Assembly (NCBI GenBank): GCA_030407085.1
Contig: CM059587.1
Coordinates: 79,287,001 to 79,351,000 of the forward strand
Direction: 5' to 3'
DNA: 64,000 nucleotides
Origin: Trichopria drosophilae
Taxonomy: Eukaryota; Arthropoda; Insecta; Hymenoptera; Diapriidae
The notes below the pieces were generated by a model. It did no database searches. It was not told the origin of the DNA and saw only the letters and a list, made by a program, of their open reading frames with translations. The position numbers and the translations under genes are program-made. Below are positions 23,733-36,329 of this stretch, one piece after another. Position 1 is the first letter of the stretch; every line of letters starts with the position of its first letter.

Positions 23733-26639
23733 TATTATATAAATAATTTATAAAAGTATAATATCTAGTGCTAGACAGATATTACATTTTACTGTATTTG
23801 CAAATTTCGAAAAAAGTGTACTCTTTGCAGGAAAATCAATGCAATCCATTAAGAAAATGAAATAATAATTATCCTTTGGTGATACTTAAAGAGCTGCTGA
23901 CATACGAAAAGCATGATCCCAATAACTATAGATGATTAAAACAAAAAAAAATATATATGATTTCTGTTACAGAAATCGGTTAGGTATTAGTTCGGTTAGG
24001 GCAACATTAAAAACTGAACTACTAGTGGGCCGAATTAAATTGTAAAAGTGTGAGAAAAAATATTTGTTATCGATTTTATTAATTTGCTCAAAGGAACCAG
24101 ACGTTTATGGTATGAAATGTCTATCATGAATGTTTGATATCAATAATAAACGAACGAAAACCGTAACTTCTGAAAGTGCATCCAGTATAACTATTAATTA
24201 CAATAATATGAACCTTCGAAGTGATGTCAAAAGTACACTATACGAACATTAATCAGTTCAAAATCTTAAACAAAAATGAACTCCACTAAGTTACAGTTGT
24301 AAAGCATACGAAATAAGGTTGATAAGGACATTTAATTTGATTATTCTTGGTAATATTTTGTATTTATTTTAATCAATTTTAGTCAAATGGTTTTGAGCTA
24401 ACGAATAGGTTTTGTGTCCATAAATATTGTATTCAGCTGAATCTAAAATAAATTTACACCAAGTTACATTTATCGCATGCAAGTTAAAGTTAATCAAGTC
24501 TAATTAATGTAAGTCCTAAATTGTCTGCAAAATCTCAAACTCAACCGTTATTTTTATCAATCTTTTCGTGTCTAATTTCATGTTTATTTGAAATCATAAC
24601 TCTATGTTAAGTTAGTTATTTGATCAAATAACGGACGTAGGTAGTAGCAAACAAAAAGCCGAAATTTATATTTATGTTGTCTATTTATATTGTCTCCCGA
24701 GAGAAAGAGAGATGATCAAAATCGGATCAAAATCGCTCCTTTGGTATCGATCACGTCACGAAATCACGAATTTAAATCTGCAAAAAAGATAAAATTATTT
24801 CGTAATTTGTCTTGGACGAATGACAAGAAATAATCAATCTCATCAAAACTGTTTATCTATTTAACTATGATTCGATACATTTGAAAACCCTCAACTGACG
24901 AAAAATTCGTTTCTCATTTCTATAGTGTGGAAATGCCACATAAAAAATAATTTTCATACAAATTACTAAGGTGTTTTGAATTTGAGGTGATCAGAAAATT
25001 TTAAACCAATATTACTAAACACCCACAAATCTTTTTGGATTTTTTTTCAAATTAGGAATGAAAAACTGAAATTAAAAATATTGTAAAAGTTTGAACATCT
25101 TTTCATGTTACATGTTTGTGCTTTTTCTGTTGTAAATTTTTTTTATATCATGAACGCAACAAAATTCGATTATCTTATTAGGAAAGGCTATTTTTAGTAG
25201 AATATTACACCACTTTTCAGTTTGAAATTCGAAAATAACCCTAAATAGACAAAAAACTATTTACTTTTAATTAAATGGTGATACAAATTGGAATTAAAAA
25301 TAAAGTAATTTATATAGAAGGTCACTAAACAAAAGTTGGACCAACTAAGATTTAATCTCTATAATAAAACGGACCAATAAATCTACTAAATAATTTTTTG
25401 GGCATAAATTGTTTAATCTGAATGAGAAATCCTTGAAAGTTTCATATCGGACACTTTATTGTCGTTAGCATAAAAACAAGTATGAATAGAAAGCTTGAGT
25501 ATTTAGTCACATGTGTTTCTTCTGTAAATATCGCCCTTTTGATCCCGTGAATGTCAATTTTTAGTATGTAAACTGTTTTTTCCTGAAATTTAGAAATTCG
25601 GTGGAAAATATGGAACCATAGCGCAGTATTTTTCCGGTGATTGTTAATTCCATTTACTTTCAGTTTTCCGAAATCAGAAAAGTCATAAAAAGAGAAATAT
25701 TTATCTTTTCAACTGAAATTTATTCCACGGAGAATTTTAGACCTACGAAATGTATAAACCGAAACGGTCTACTATGCAAGGATTTTACTATGTTCCGACA
25801 TTAAAAACTATACAAATATTTATAATGAATTTTCAAGAGAATATTTTTGCTTGGGAAATTAATTACTCTTAACATTACTTCAGTGTACGGTCAAATAACG
25901 ATAAACAACAAATAGGTAAAATATTTTGGAAAGATAATTTATTTAGTTATCTATTTTATATCCTCATTTATGTTTTTCTCTTTTAAAAATGCTTAGCGTC
26001 ATTTCTGTATCAACTACGGTACAAGAAATTTATTTTGTTTCTGCCCTGACTTTTTCCTCAAAATTATGAGTCAGAAATAATTTACGTCCACTTTAACACA
26101 TTAAATTCTGCAGTTGAATGTCATTTTCTATAATTGCGCCATAATTTCTTTGAATGAAAACGAGGAGTGCGAAATACTGCACGCAGATACGCAGGCGGTA
26201 GATGCATGTGGATCCCCGCATAATTTTCGCCTGAATATTATTCTCATTGGTAGAAATGAAATAAACCTGTAATTAAATTTATCCACAATTCGTATGAATT
26301 AACACCATAAAGAATGTTTCGTAATCAAAGTTGTAATAATCACTGTATTCTGGTCTTCCGTACTATAAATTTGTTTTGTGATATATCTACATATAATTTT
26401 GATGCACTATGTTCTCAACGCTGGATTTCTGTATTTTAACGTAAATATTTTGAATGAAGTAGGTAAATCAAATGTATTTTAAGGTAATTCGTTCAGCTTC
26501 CTGGTAACACCAAAACTTCACGCAAGCAGTTTAGTAGAAATAGAAATTTAAATGTACATAATGTGGCTTTATCTACTGATGTCTAGAAACTACTGATAAG
26601 CCTGATTCCGCCTGCAATGCAAATTTTTCAGACTGAAAA
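23733..26639. other. AT desert
   Basis: Nearly 3 kb of AT-rich sequence without open frames of note, tandem arrays or visible inverted repeats. I see nothing to annotate beyond low-complexity runs. Confidence 0.6.
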
Positions 26640-27140
26640 TAGTACTGGTAAAAACAGTATTGACGTCCCGAGTAATAAAAAATGATGTCCAATAAGTGTC
26701 TCAGAGGTGTTCTTGCAGAGACATGTAGTACAAGTATGCCTAGTGATGCTAATAGACACATCCGAGACACTTCATCCATTATTAGATGAGGGACTTGTCC
26801 AACACCATGTCAACGCTTCTAAGGCATCTCCAAAACGACATTTCATATACTTTCATGACACCTACAGAAGGTTTCCTGCACACTTACTTCTGGCATGTTT
26901 CCAGGAAACGTCTCGGACACTTACGAGACACATCCAGAATTCTCCTGGAACACATTTAGGAGAAAACCAAAATATTTTCAGAACACTTTCGGGACACAAT
27001 CAATGGTTCACAGAATATTTTCCTGTACGAGGGAAGTCCATTGGTATGTCCTGCCCTGGTGAAAAAGTTTACGACATAAAGAGAACACCAAAAACAATGA
27101 TGACGACAAAGATGGAAAAGACAACGAAAACGATGTAACC
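26640..27140. repeat. word-rich repeat with GGGACAC / GAGACAC motifs
   Basis: Words such as GAGACACTT, GAGACACATCC, GGGACACAA, TCCTGGAACAC and CCAGGAAACG recur irregularly from 26700 to 27060. The 143-codon plus-strand frame (26707-27138) is threonine- and histidine-rich, as expected from the repeated words, and resembles no protein I know. It looks like the interior of an old short-motif repeat element. Confidence 0.4.
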
Positions 27141-27279
27141 AACAGGAGTGTGGTAAGCTGAAACTTTTACACATAGCACCGATAAAAAATTAATCGTTGT
27201 AACCTGTAGAAATAGAATACACCTGAACAGAGAAGTTTTATTGACATCTTTTTAACTTCACTATAGAGGAATGGAGCGC

Positions 27280-27690
27280 TGTACTACGATGAGAGGTTGA
27301 TCGGAAACTGACAAAAACTCGTATTTATTTTGTTTCGATTTCGGTCGTTACTTCTTACTGATGTCCGTACTGGCAAAAAGTATCGTGTCGGTACTAATTT
27401 GTTCCGTCAGTCAGTACTATTTCATTAGCGAATGGATTAATGGCTACCTGCACTGAGTCGGTACATTGACGGTATTGTTGACAATATTAATTTATAAATT
27501 CAAATAGAACTGGATATAAATGGGTCAGTTATTTGTATTGTCGCAGTACTGAATCTGTGTTAATCCGTTTTGGCTCCGTACTGGCTGCCAGTATTGGGTT
27601 AGTATCTTTTCGGCATTTTGTACCAGCCAATTCTAGCTGGGTATAGGTTACTAGTTCAACTACCGATTGGAGAAATACTGACTCCTATTC
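27280..27690. repeat. word-rich repeat with GTACTGGC / CAGTACT motifs
   Basis: Recurrent words include CCGTACTGGCAAAAAGTA (about 27366), TCGGTACTAA, CAGTCAGTACT, GCAGTACTGA, CCGTACTGGCTGCCAGTA (about 27571) and GAAATACTGACT. A related TACTGGTAAAAACAGTA occurs near 26643. The arrangement is irregular and partly inverted, similar in style to the repeat at 3.3 kb. No coding content was recognised. Confidence 0.45.
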
Positions 27691-27856
27691 TGTGTTTTTG
27701 GGGTCGCTGATTAGATTTCTGTCATCCATAAGCTGCAGAAATTTTCATACAATATATTAACATCAACACCTGTGGAACTATGACCAAATTGTTACACTGC
27801 CTAGTTTTCCTATTCCATTAACACGGAAAATATAAGTAAACTAGGTAAAACCTAAA

Positions 27857-27918
27857 ATTTGATTTGCATTCCTCAATAGAAATTGGATTCATTTTCTATT
27901 GAGGAATGCAAATCAAAT
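27857..27918. repeat. perfect 26-bp hairpin with a 10-nt loop
   Basis: The left arm 27857-27882 (ATTTGATTTGCATTCC then TCAATAGAAA) is the exact reverse complement of the right arm 27893-27918, with loop TTGGATTCAT. Each arm carries the octamer ATTTGCAT / ATGCAAAT bound by POU-domain factors. Perfect identity in otherwise decayed DNA implies a recent origin or constraint. A small-RNA precursor is conceivable, but the flanks do not extend the stem. Confidence 0.9.
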
Positions 27919-29375
27919 ATTACTATTCTCCTTTCTCATCGTCATTAAACTACTGGTTTGTGAAATTTGATGAATAACAACACATCCTGATGATATTTAA
28001 GAGGTAGTCACGTTACTGTGACAACAATAGATGAAATTTCAGTTTACTTTCAGTATTTGAGGTAGGAATAATTTAGTCAATGCAATAGCAGGAGCAAAAA
28101 ATAAAATTTATTAAAAAATAAAACAATGAAATTTCCGTGTAATTTACGACGTCAATCTTTAGCCTCCGGAGGAACAAGTTGGTAAGTTTATCAGACGTGG
28201 CTTCGATTTTTCTGTTTTCCTTCGGCAGTATCCTTAATGAGGAGAATTAATTTCATAAATCCCGCCGGAAAGAAATAATTTAAGAACGGAATTTCACCGC
28301 GCACCGACACTGAAAATATATTTATTCGTATGAACTTCGCCTCTGGAGTGATTACTTCTGAAACCACGTTCGCGTTCGCCGGGCTTCACTCCTTATAGTT
28401 GGCTCTGGTACGTGCGTTCCGGGCTTTATATGTAGACGGAAACGTGGAAGCCGTAAAGAGCAAGATTGTACCCCGCAGCAGCAGAAGCAGACCGGAGACA
28501 AGGAAAAGTGCAATTATATCGTTACTCTTCTTTTACGAGATTCCCTCCAATGGCATTTCGCCGAACCATTTATTGATCTCCAGTCTACAGGAACTCGTCG
28601 ATTAGTCATCTCTATCGTAACGTCCTTATTCCATTTCCCACCCCAGTCATACTCCGCGACGAGAGTATCTTTTTTCCGCTCCGGTCCCTTATCCGTTGGT
28701 TCCATTAATTCCCTCCACCGGGACGTTTGATGGTTCGATTACAAAATTACCCTCAAATCGCTATCAAATTTCTATTCCATTTTCGCGGAAAATATTCTCG
28801 AATCGTTTGAGATAATTCCAATAGCGTTTGCAAAAGTCCCAAGTCGTTCAATGGGCCATTTTTACATATTTTTACAGCGTATTCTTACAAATGCCAATCG
28901 TTACCATTCAAACAGTACCTAAGTATGAAGCCAGTAATTGTACATTTTTATGACTATGATTGTTGTCTACCTGATGACAACATTATTTCTTACCTCCCTC
29001 ACCTAATTCGTTTTCAGCTCAAACTGTCAAAATTGGGTTTTTCCTAAACTCGTTTTAAAAAAGACCAAATTTGTTTTAAACATAAACTTGCAGTTTCTAC
29101 ACCTGGATATTATTAAATCCTATTACATTAAATTTTTCAATAAAATTTGTAAAACATCAAACAGGAATAACAGTATGATAACCTTAATCTCGATTCTCTC
29201 ACTGCCTGATCTTAGCTGTCTCCACATTAGTGATGACAGTTAGCTAATCCGCATAGACTATCTGACACTTCTGAGGGCCTCGCACTACTCGACGAATGTT
29301 TTTTCCCCTTGGATGCTGACCACAGACTATTTCAAATACAACGACACAACATAAGCCATGCATTACAGTATCTAA
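27919..29375. other. GC-richer island at 28290-28880, else AT-rich
   Basis: The island is balanced in composition. It includes a 68-codon plus-strand frame (28399-28605) and a 63-codon minus-strand frame overlapping it, neither with a recognised product. Pyrimidine-rich text (ttccattaattccctccacc near 28701) is typical of non-coding insect islands. A regulatory role is only an inference. Confidence 0.35.
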
Positions 29376-29450
29376 GAAAGGTGCTGGTAGCTCAGAGGTA
29401 AAGCTCCATGACAGTTGATCTGCGCAAAACCCGAAAGATGTTGAGCAATA
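29376..29450 (+). tRNA. tRNA-like relic (A-box only)
   Basis: GGTAGCTCAGAGGTAAAGC matches the D-arm/A-box consensus of tRNAs (TAGCTCAG-GGTAGAGC) with one change. The expected B-box (GGTTCGAATCC) is absent about 35 bp downstream, where CAAAACCCGAAAGATG is found instead, and no 7-bp acceptor stem pairs the ends. It is therefore a decayed tRNA, the head of a tRNA-derived SINE, or chance. Confidence 0.25.
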
Positions 29451-32400
29451 CTATTTTTTAAGGAAAATTATAATGATTTCTTTGTATTAACAAACATAGC
29501 ATGTTTTTTCGTATTGTTGATTTCATTTTACAGAAAGATGACATTTAAAAAAATATAAAACACAAAAACCAAAAATAAAAATTCAAAATACAAGCACTTA
29601 ATATAAAGTTGAGGGATGATTAATCAGAAATTCAATGCGGAAAAGCGGAAAGGAAGAAGTAGGAGGCTCTCGTTGTCACCTGCGCCGCTACGCGGAATAG
29701 TTTCACCTACTTTTTCTTCTACAAGATCTTTTCACCTATCAAACTATCAGTAGTGTCAAACTCGTCACTTAAATAATAACTTATTATCAAATATGTCAAG
29801 AATTAATTCAGAAGATCAGAAGTGTCATAGTATGGTGTAAAAAAAATTGATAGTCTTAAAATCGTAGAAGTCAAGAATCAATCTAAACAGAACAATACGG
29901 GTTTCACGATCATACTGCTTGATGTTTATAGAATAGAAGACAAATAAGTAGAAAGTTCAGCATGAGAAGTTTGTTTACACATTTTGCGTTCTACTTGAAC
30001 GTTTAGTTATTATGTATATAAACATGGTGTTTTTATAGTTTTGGGTTCGAGAAACACGAATATTGTAGTAAGAAATCAATATTTTCCAGTTTTCCCGGTA
30101 AGATTCTCAGCAAATATGATTACCATTTTATCAAAGTTTAGGATCAGGCCACGAACATAAATTATCCGCGAATACCTCCTCCTGATCTTGACGAATGTCT
30201 TTTTGAATTTTTATCTTTCCTTAATCAGATAGTAATCACCAGCGAGTAATAACATGTGCTTTGCATTAAATATTGATCATATGCTGTCATCGACTATGAA
30301 TTTCTGATAACTCAGCTCTTATTAAATCCTGATTAGAGCTCGGCCGGTCTCTACCCTGGTTCGCTTGATAAAGTTCTGCTCAATATTCAAAGAACTTGGC
30401 AAGATTTCTGAACCAGGCAAGTTCATTATGTAATAAACTTCTAATAGAATGATGCAGTATCTTTTAAAACTCCAGGAATCATCTAACCATCAAGTAACTT
30501 TTAGCCAGCTACAATTCAGTCAATAAAATTTTCAAACGAGGTTCATAAGGAAAAAAGATAAAGTGATGTAGGTTGATTTCGGTCTTGAAAGTTTTACGCT
30601 CAAAGTGCTTCAGATTCATCGAACGCATCCCATACGTTCGCGAACGGGTTTGCGAGATGTTAAAAATTCAACGGATGGATAGAACGTCGCAAATCCGATA
30701 TACAATCTTATCCAAGGGCGACGTTTTTCCGGACTGGTATAAAGGATAGTCGATGACGGGTAACGAGCAAGAGTACCCAGGTCGAAAAGTCATTTCGAAC
30801 GCATCAGCACGTTGGCTAGCGTTGGCCACGTGTCTGGATATGGTACATTGCATAATAAAGGAGTCGGATGCGAACGAAATCGGTATCGATTTCGAAATCA
30901 TCCGGTGCAATTGCTGCAGTGCTTTGACATCGGACGCATCCATATTTGATTTACTGCGAAATGTAACTTTTTTAATCAGATTTTTCTATTTGGCCAGCAG
31001 AGAAATCAGTTTTTATGATAATTTCGTTGCGATACCAATATTCCAGAATTTCGCAAATAAACCGTTTTAGCATTGCAGCGATCGTTCGATTTAATTAGTA
31101 GTTTATTTCTTGTTCATAGAATGTGGTTTTTTGAAAATTATGTTTATTTTTCACATTTTCATTTCATTGTTTGAAATGTACAATTAATATTGCTTCAGCG
31201 AAGTGACAATAACTCTGCAATCAGGAAATTTAACATTGATTGATGAAAAGCTTTATTACAAGTGACTTAATAAGTATTGTGTTGCATTAGTACTGATTTT
31301 GTATCGAATTCGTTTGCTGTGTTAGAGGGTTGAGTTACATATTTCAAGAAAAGCTACCTTACAATTACAGATCAATTCGACCCGTGCCGTTTGCCGGCGC
31401 CGAGTTTCTCCCGCCGTAGCAAGAAATGCCCGTACGGTTATTGGGTGAGGAAATGGGGTTTGTCAATTTGTGACCTTTGCGGTCGAATTCGTCTAGACAC
31501 GTACCGAACTCAATTATAGTCTTCGGTCGACGATTAAATTAACAGTTCTTTCCTGCCGCGCTGGTCTTTCGGCGACAATTTTTTCTGATGAAAAATGATC
31601 GAGAAGAAACATTTTTGGAATTCCAAGAAAATAGGATGGTTTAATTGTGAAAATGAGCAGAAAACATTTACATAATATGTAATTGTAACGTTTTCCCCCT
31701 CTTTCCAATCGTAAATTCAAAATACACCGGGCAAGGCAATTGGAGAATGTGAACATGGCGTTAAATCGTTCTGTATACTTTTTGGACTTTTGTACGAATC
31801 GAGCAACCGCGGACACATCAGTAGCATGCGACTTTCCGACCAAATTCCAGATGGCGTTCACCGATAAACTCCCTAGGTTATTCGCAGCGTGCAATATCGA
31901 GCTTGTGGAACTATCTTTGAGTTCGACCAAGCGATTGTGGTCGTTGTAAATTTTAGTTCAAATCCTACGCTTTATGTTACGCATACAATCGAAATCGTCT
32001 TTGCGGCCGAGGAGGATGAAATTGAATTTCTTGTTTACTAATTTTTCTGCACCGAGAAAATTGAAACCTCGAAATATTCAGTAATAATGAATAGTCATAC
32101 ATGTACAATTTAATTTTCGAAACGTCATTTGGAAATATTTACTCGCATAAATGAATTAAAAACAAGAAATTTATAACTGAAAATATCGTATTTAATGGTC
32201 GCTAATGAACATTTTGTTTATTTATATTTCTTCAGTATAATCGCATCCAATTTTATTCACTATAATTCTAAGCACCTAGAAAAATCACGCGAGTAAAAAA
32301 TGAAATGCCACAATGACCTAACCGGCGCTTTTTTTGCGTTTACATAATCTAATTTCTAATAGAATGGTGAAAAAATTAAGTAGTCGAGCATTGCTACCAT

Positions 32401-34324
32401 TACTCATTCTAATCATGTTTATTTATATACAGAAGAACTAGACTGATAGAAAACCATAATTAAAAAGCATAGAATGAATATAGTGGATACCCTGACTAAT
32501 CATAGCACAAAATCTTGGCGATGGAGATAAATTACATGTGAAGAACTGAACTGGAAAACTTTTTCATAAATCAAAATTAAAATTCGGCCAGCATTAGGTT
32601 TGAGTGATATCTTTATCGACGGACTATTATCCATTATTGGAAATTAATGAACACGATTAAAAATGGTGCCTTAAAAACAATTTATATATCAATTGATATT
32701 TAAGATTTTTTAGACATTCGTTTTGAAAGTCATGTTAAATTTACAATATTGCTACTCTTATTCTCACTTTTGTTATTTAAAATTCGAGGAGTCAAATGTG
32801 CTCAGTGTCGCTGAAGTTTATTGAATAGTTGATTTATTCAAAATCGCAGACAATGTCAAGAGTTCATCTCAGTCTGGAAGGAATAATGAACGATGTTAAT
32901 TGTTTATATTATTTTACTAAGAATTAACGCGAATAATTCATTAATTATGAGCTACCCTTGTTGACATTTAAAAAACTTCATTTGATTTTTAATATAGAGT
33001 AGTTAATTTGATTATCTCATAATAGTATCTCAAATTGCTCTCAATTTGTTGTGACGTAAATATTAATAAACTGTACAGAGACTTCATAATTATTAACAGA
33101 AAATTAATAATTTGTACATATTTTAAATATTCGACATAGCATTTCATTTTTTTAACCACATGTGATATTTAATTTATGTATTTTTTAATTTAAAATTGCG
33201 GTTATGAATACATTAAATACTTTTTGGTTTAAAAAATCGATATTAATTAGTAATAAGAAATATTAAATCATCTAATTGACAATTAAAATGTTACTTTTCC
33301 ATGTACGATTATTTTAAAGTACATTTTAGTTATTATCCTTGTTAACATATTTGAATAGAGAAATATTTATTTTAAAATAAAATCAAAATGGCAATCGTAA
33401 AAATGGTGTCTAATATTAAAATTTCAGAATAAAAGTGAGAACACTCTGACTAAAAAACAATGTGCTTTAAAAAAATAAGAGGTTTGAAAATTTGTTAGAA
33501 TTCATGGCGGAATACACTGGAATTTTTGCAACAATTTTTTAATGAATTTTTGAAAACCTTTTTTTTTATATTATTTAAAAATTTTAAAAAATATGTACAT
33601 AACACTTGAGATTTGTTTCCTCGAATACAATCAACTTTTGAAAAACATTACATAGAATAAAATGTAACAACTTTTAGCTCTTGTCATTTTCTTCTTAAAA
33701 CACATTGTTTTCGTATTGGAGTGTCCTTTTTTCTTAAATTTAAATCTTGGACGCCCGTTTAAGATTTTCTATGATGAATTTTTTAAAAGTAAATACTACC
33801 ACATTGAAGCTTAGACATTTTTGACACGTTATTCATATAGCCATTTGAGATATTCTAATGCGGGAAATGAAAAGATAATTAAACCACGTGGAAAGAAAAT
33901 CATAAAAATTCATCTTTTTTATTACCTAACGACGTGATTTTGTTTATTTTTAAATTTGCAGTATACTTAGATACACTATGAGAAACGGTATGTCTTGAGC
34001 CATAAGAAATTTGTAATTGAAAATTTGTTTCCTTTAATACCAAAAAGTACTATGAAGCTTCTTGACAAAAATTTGTACATTTGTACATTAAATGGTTAAC
34101 ATGCTTACGAATAACCGCTTACGAAACTGATTTAAGTAGAGTTAAGCCATCTGCTGGGCAATTATGGTACTATTCTTGCTATGCTGAATAGCATTTCCTT
34201 TATTGGCTTTTTTGTATATATTTGACATTAAAATTCTGTTTTCTGTTTGATTTCTATATAGCTCTCTTACGAAGAACTTACGAAACTAAGAAGTTTTTAT
34301 ACAAAATATTTTTTAACCAGATTA
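29451..34324. other. AT-rich DNA with GC islands at 30590-30960 and 31380-31960
   Basis: Both islands contain frames open on opposite strands (for example plus 30753-31070 with minus 30943-30668; minus 31930-31514 with plus 31740-31949). None gives a recognisable protein. From 32000 to 34300 the sequence is very AT-rich, with many TATTTAAA-like words and no visible feature. Confidence 0.4.
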
Positions 34325-34625
34325 AGGTCAATTCCGTCGTAAGTTTTGGCGCTCGATATACTGGTGGCCTTTGATTTGACCTTGACGATGTTCTTCAAGG
34401 TTAGTTCAAGGTAACCTACGTTTTTTTAATGGCAAGACCCGTTTTCGACCTCGGCATTCGAAAGAGCCTAGAATTTTACATCAAATTGCCTATTCGACCT
34501 CGGAAAGATCTAAAATGAAGATTGAATGTCTAAAAACGACCTGACGCACTTTTTTTAAAATGACATGTTTTTCAGGGTAAGATAATATTGCTTCAGAAAA
34601 GTCAATGAATTATAAAAGTGTTGAT
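34325..34625 (+). repeat. AAGGTCA-type dispersed repeat, copy 2
   Basis: TTTGACCTTGACGATGTTCT, then TCAAGGTTAGTTCAAGGTAA (34370-34412), align with 20255-20295. The stretch from CCTCGGAAAGATCTAAAATG through CAGGGTAAG aligns with 20831-20920 in the same order and spacing. The copies are strongly diverged, so this is an old family. No termini are visible. Confidence 0.5.
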
Positions 34626-36004
34626 AACATTGACTGGCTGAACTATTATGATGAAACTTTAATAACCTATAAAATGATGTACATTGCTACACACTATAAA
34701 TTGGGGTTACGAAAATTATATTACTTATGTCCCCATAATACGCATTTTTTTAAACAAAGACAACGTAAATAAACACTGAATTTCGAGATTTTAAATCTGC
34801 TGATGAGAAATTACTTTTATTTCTATCCATGACCGTAACAAAAGTCAGCACAGGTGCAAAAAGTACTCGCTAAAGGGTGCAGTCGTTAACTATGCTGATA
34901 AAAATTACAAGTTGTCAACAATCTCCGAGAGATTTTTATACATACGCGGAAAAAAGTTAGCTTCAATTAGCACCTAACTTTTAGCAGCTAACAACTGGCA
35001 GCTAAGGACTCACAACAAATTTGTTAAGACATATATCCTACTAGAAGGAAGAAAAAACAAATTTATAAACTGCTATATTTCAGAGATTATACAAGATGTT
35101 GAGTTCGAGTTTGTTTTTTTTTTTTAATAAAAATGGACGTAATTTGGAAGTAGGAAACTGGCTATGAAGAATTGTGAAGGCACACTGCGGACCACTTTTT
35201 TCGAGACCCAGGAGACCGATTGAGTTCCCACTTTATTGGTGTGATAACAAACTTGCCCTACTAACTCTTGTTAGCACTAACAGCTGAACCTTTTTCTGCA
35301 TGCCAACGAGTTTTGCAAGATGATGTTTTATATGGTCTGTAAGACAAATTACCAACTACGGTAAAGTTTGTTTTTTTATTCGTTTCTTCGATGATAATTT
35401 TTTCCACAAAAAATTAGGCCATTTCGATGATATGATTGAACATAACGAGAAAAACATTTAAATGGTATCCGCCAAATATTTGTAGGAGTAGAGTTGTTTA
35501 CAATTTTACGAGTATATTTAAAACTACAAATATTTTCTTGTTAAGAAAGCATTTTTTCAATTTTTTTCAAATAAAGATAGTAATCGCATAATGGCGACTT
35601 CTGAAAATCTCTATCCAAGATTAGTCGAAATGGAAGGTTCTTGCATATTTTTTTTTGAACCATCAAGGAGAGATCATGGAATGCTTCATACAAGTATAAA
35701 AAAGCGGATGTAAAACCTCATCGGTAACATTATGTTTGTTTTTTGGTATTTGAAAATGAAACTCCGATTGTTCGAAACTTGTAGGAGGTACAAACATTCT
35801 TTAATCAAATTTTACTTTCGAAGAGTTAGAATTGGTTTAATATATTAAGTGATTGTGCAATTTATCAAAGAAACCATGTCTTAATAACAAAATCTCTATT
35901 TTATATATAATTTATTCTCTCGATTTTCATTCATTCGGGCAACGCTTCGCATAAAAAGTGAATTGTGCATCTCTTAGCAGTATACGTTTTTGTAAGAATA
36001 AGTA
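34626..36004. other. AT-rich DNA, no recognised feature
   Basis: There is a small cluster of TTAGC / GCTAA words near 34955-35010 (AAAGTTAGCTTCAATTAGC, CTAACTTTTAGCAGCTAAC) after a CGCGGAAAA word, in the style of the MITE at 15460. It is too short to delimit. Otherwise nothing is seen. Confidence 0.4.
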
Positions 36005-36120
36005 GTTGTAAAGTGAATATTTTAAGACTTTTCGATGATACTTTATTACAATATCATATTATTAGTTCAGAAGAATACCTAAATAAAAAAAGAGAAATAA
36101 CTCAACTATTTTATAGTAAA
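36005..36120 (+). repeat. duplicated 5' flank of pogo-like MITE (copy 2)
   Basis: It aligns almost base for base with 12172-12289 and, like that copy, abuts a pogo-like MITE. Homology stops just upstream of GTTGTAAAGTG at both loci and does not resume downstream of the MITE. Confidence 0.75.
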
Positions 36121-36329
36121 GTAGAGTCCCGTTGTATTTGCCGCTCGGTTCCTTGCTGTCCCCTCCCGTTTCGTTATGTTTACCAAAAGAAGGGGAGCAA
36201 CGCTTCTCCCACTCCCCTCAGTCGCGTTTGTATGCTCGTGACCCCACAACAGGCCCTTCCTGAGGCCCTAGCCCGCAAGGTAGGAGACAAAGAGAGTGGA
36301 GACAGGCAATTATATCGGGACTCGATTGT
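36121..36329 (+). mobile_element. pogo/Tigger-like MITE, copy 2, internally deleted
   Basis: It starts GTAGAGTCCCGTTGTATTTG (the first bases of the CAGTAGAG terminus are altered) and ends TATATCGGGACTCGATTG. The interior matches copy 1, including the GGGGAGC...CTTCTCCCACT block and CAGGCCCTTCCTGAGGCCC, but lacks about 55 bp before the right TIR. The CRE word seen in copy 1 is decayed here (GTGACCCCAC). Confidence 0.8.

Noticed and set aside
26707..27138. 143-codon plus-strand frame rich in T and H
   Set aside because: Follows the repeated GAGACAC-type words; no domain is visible.
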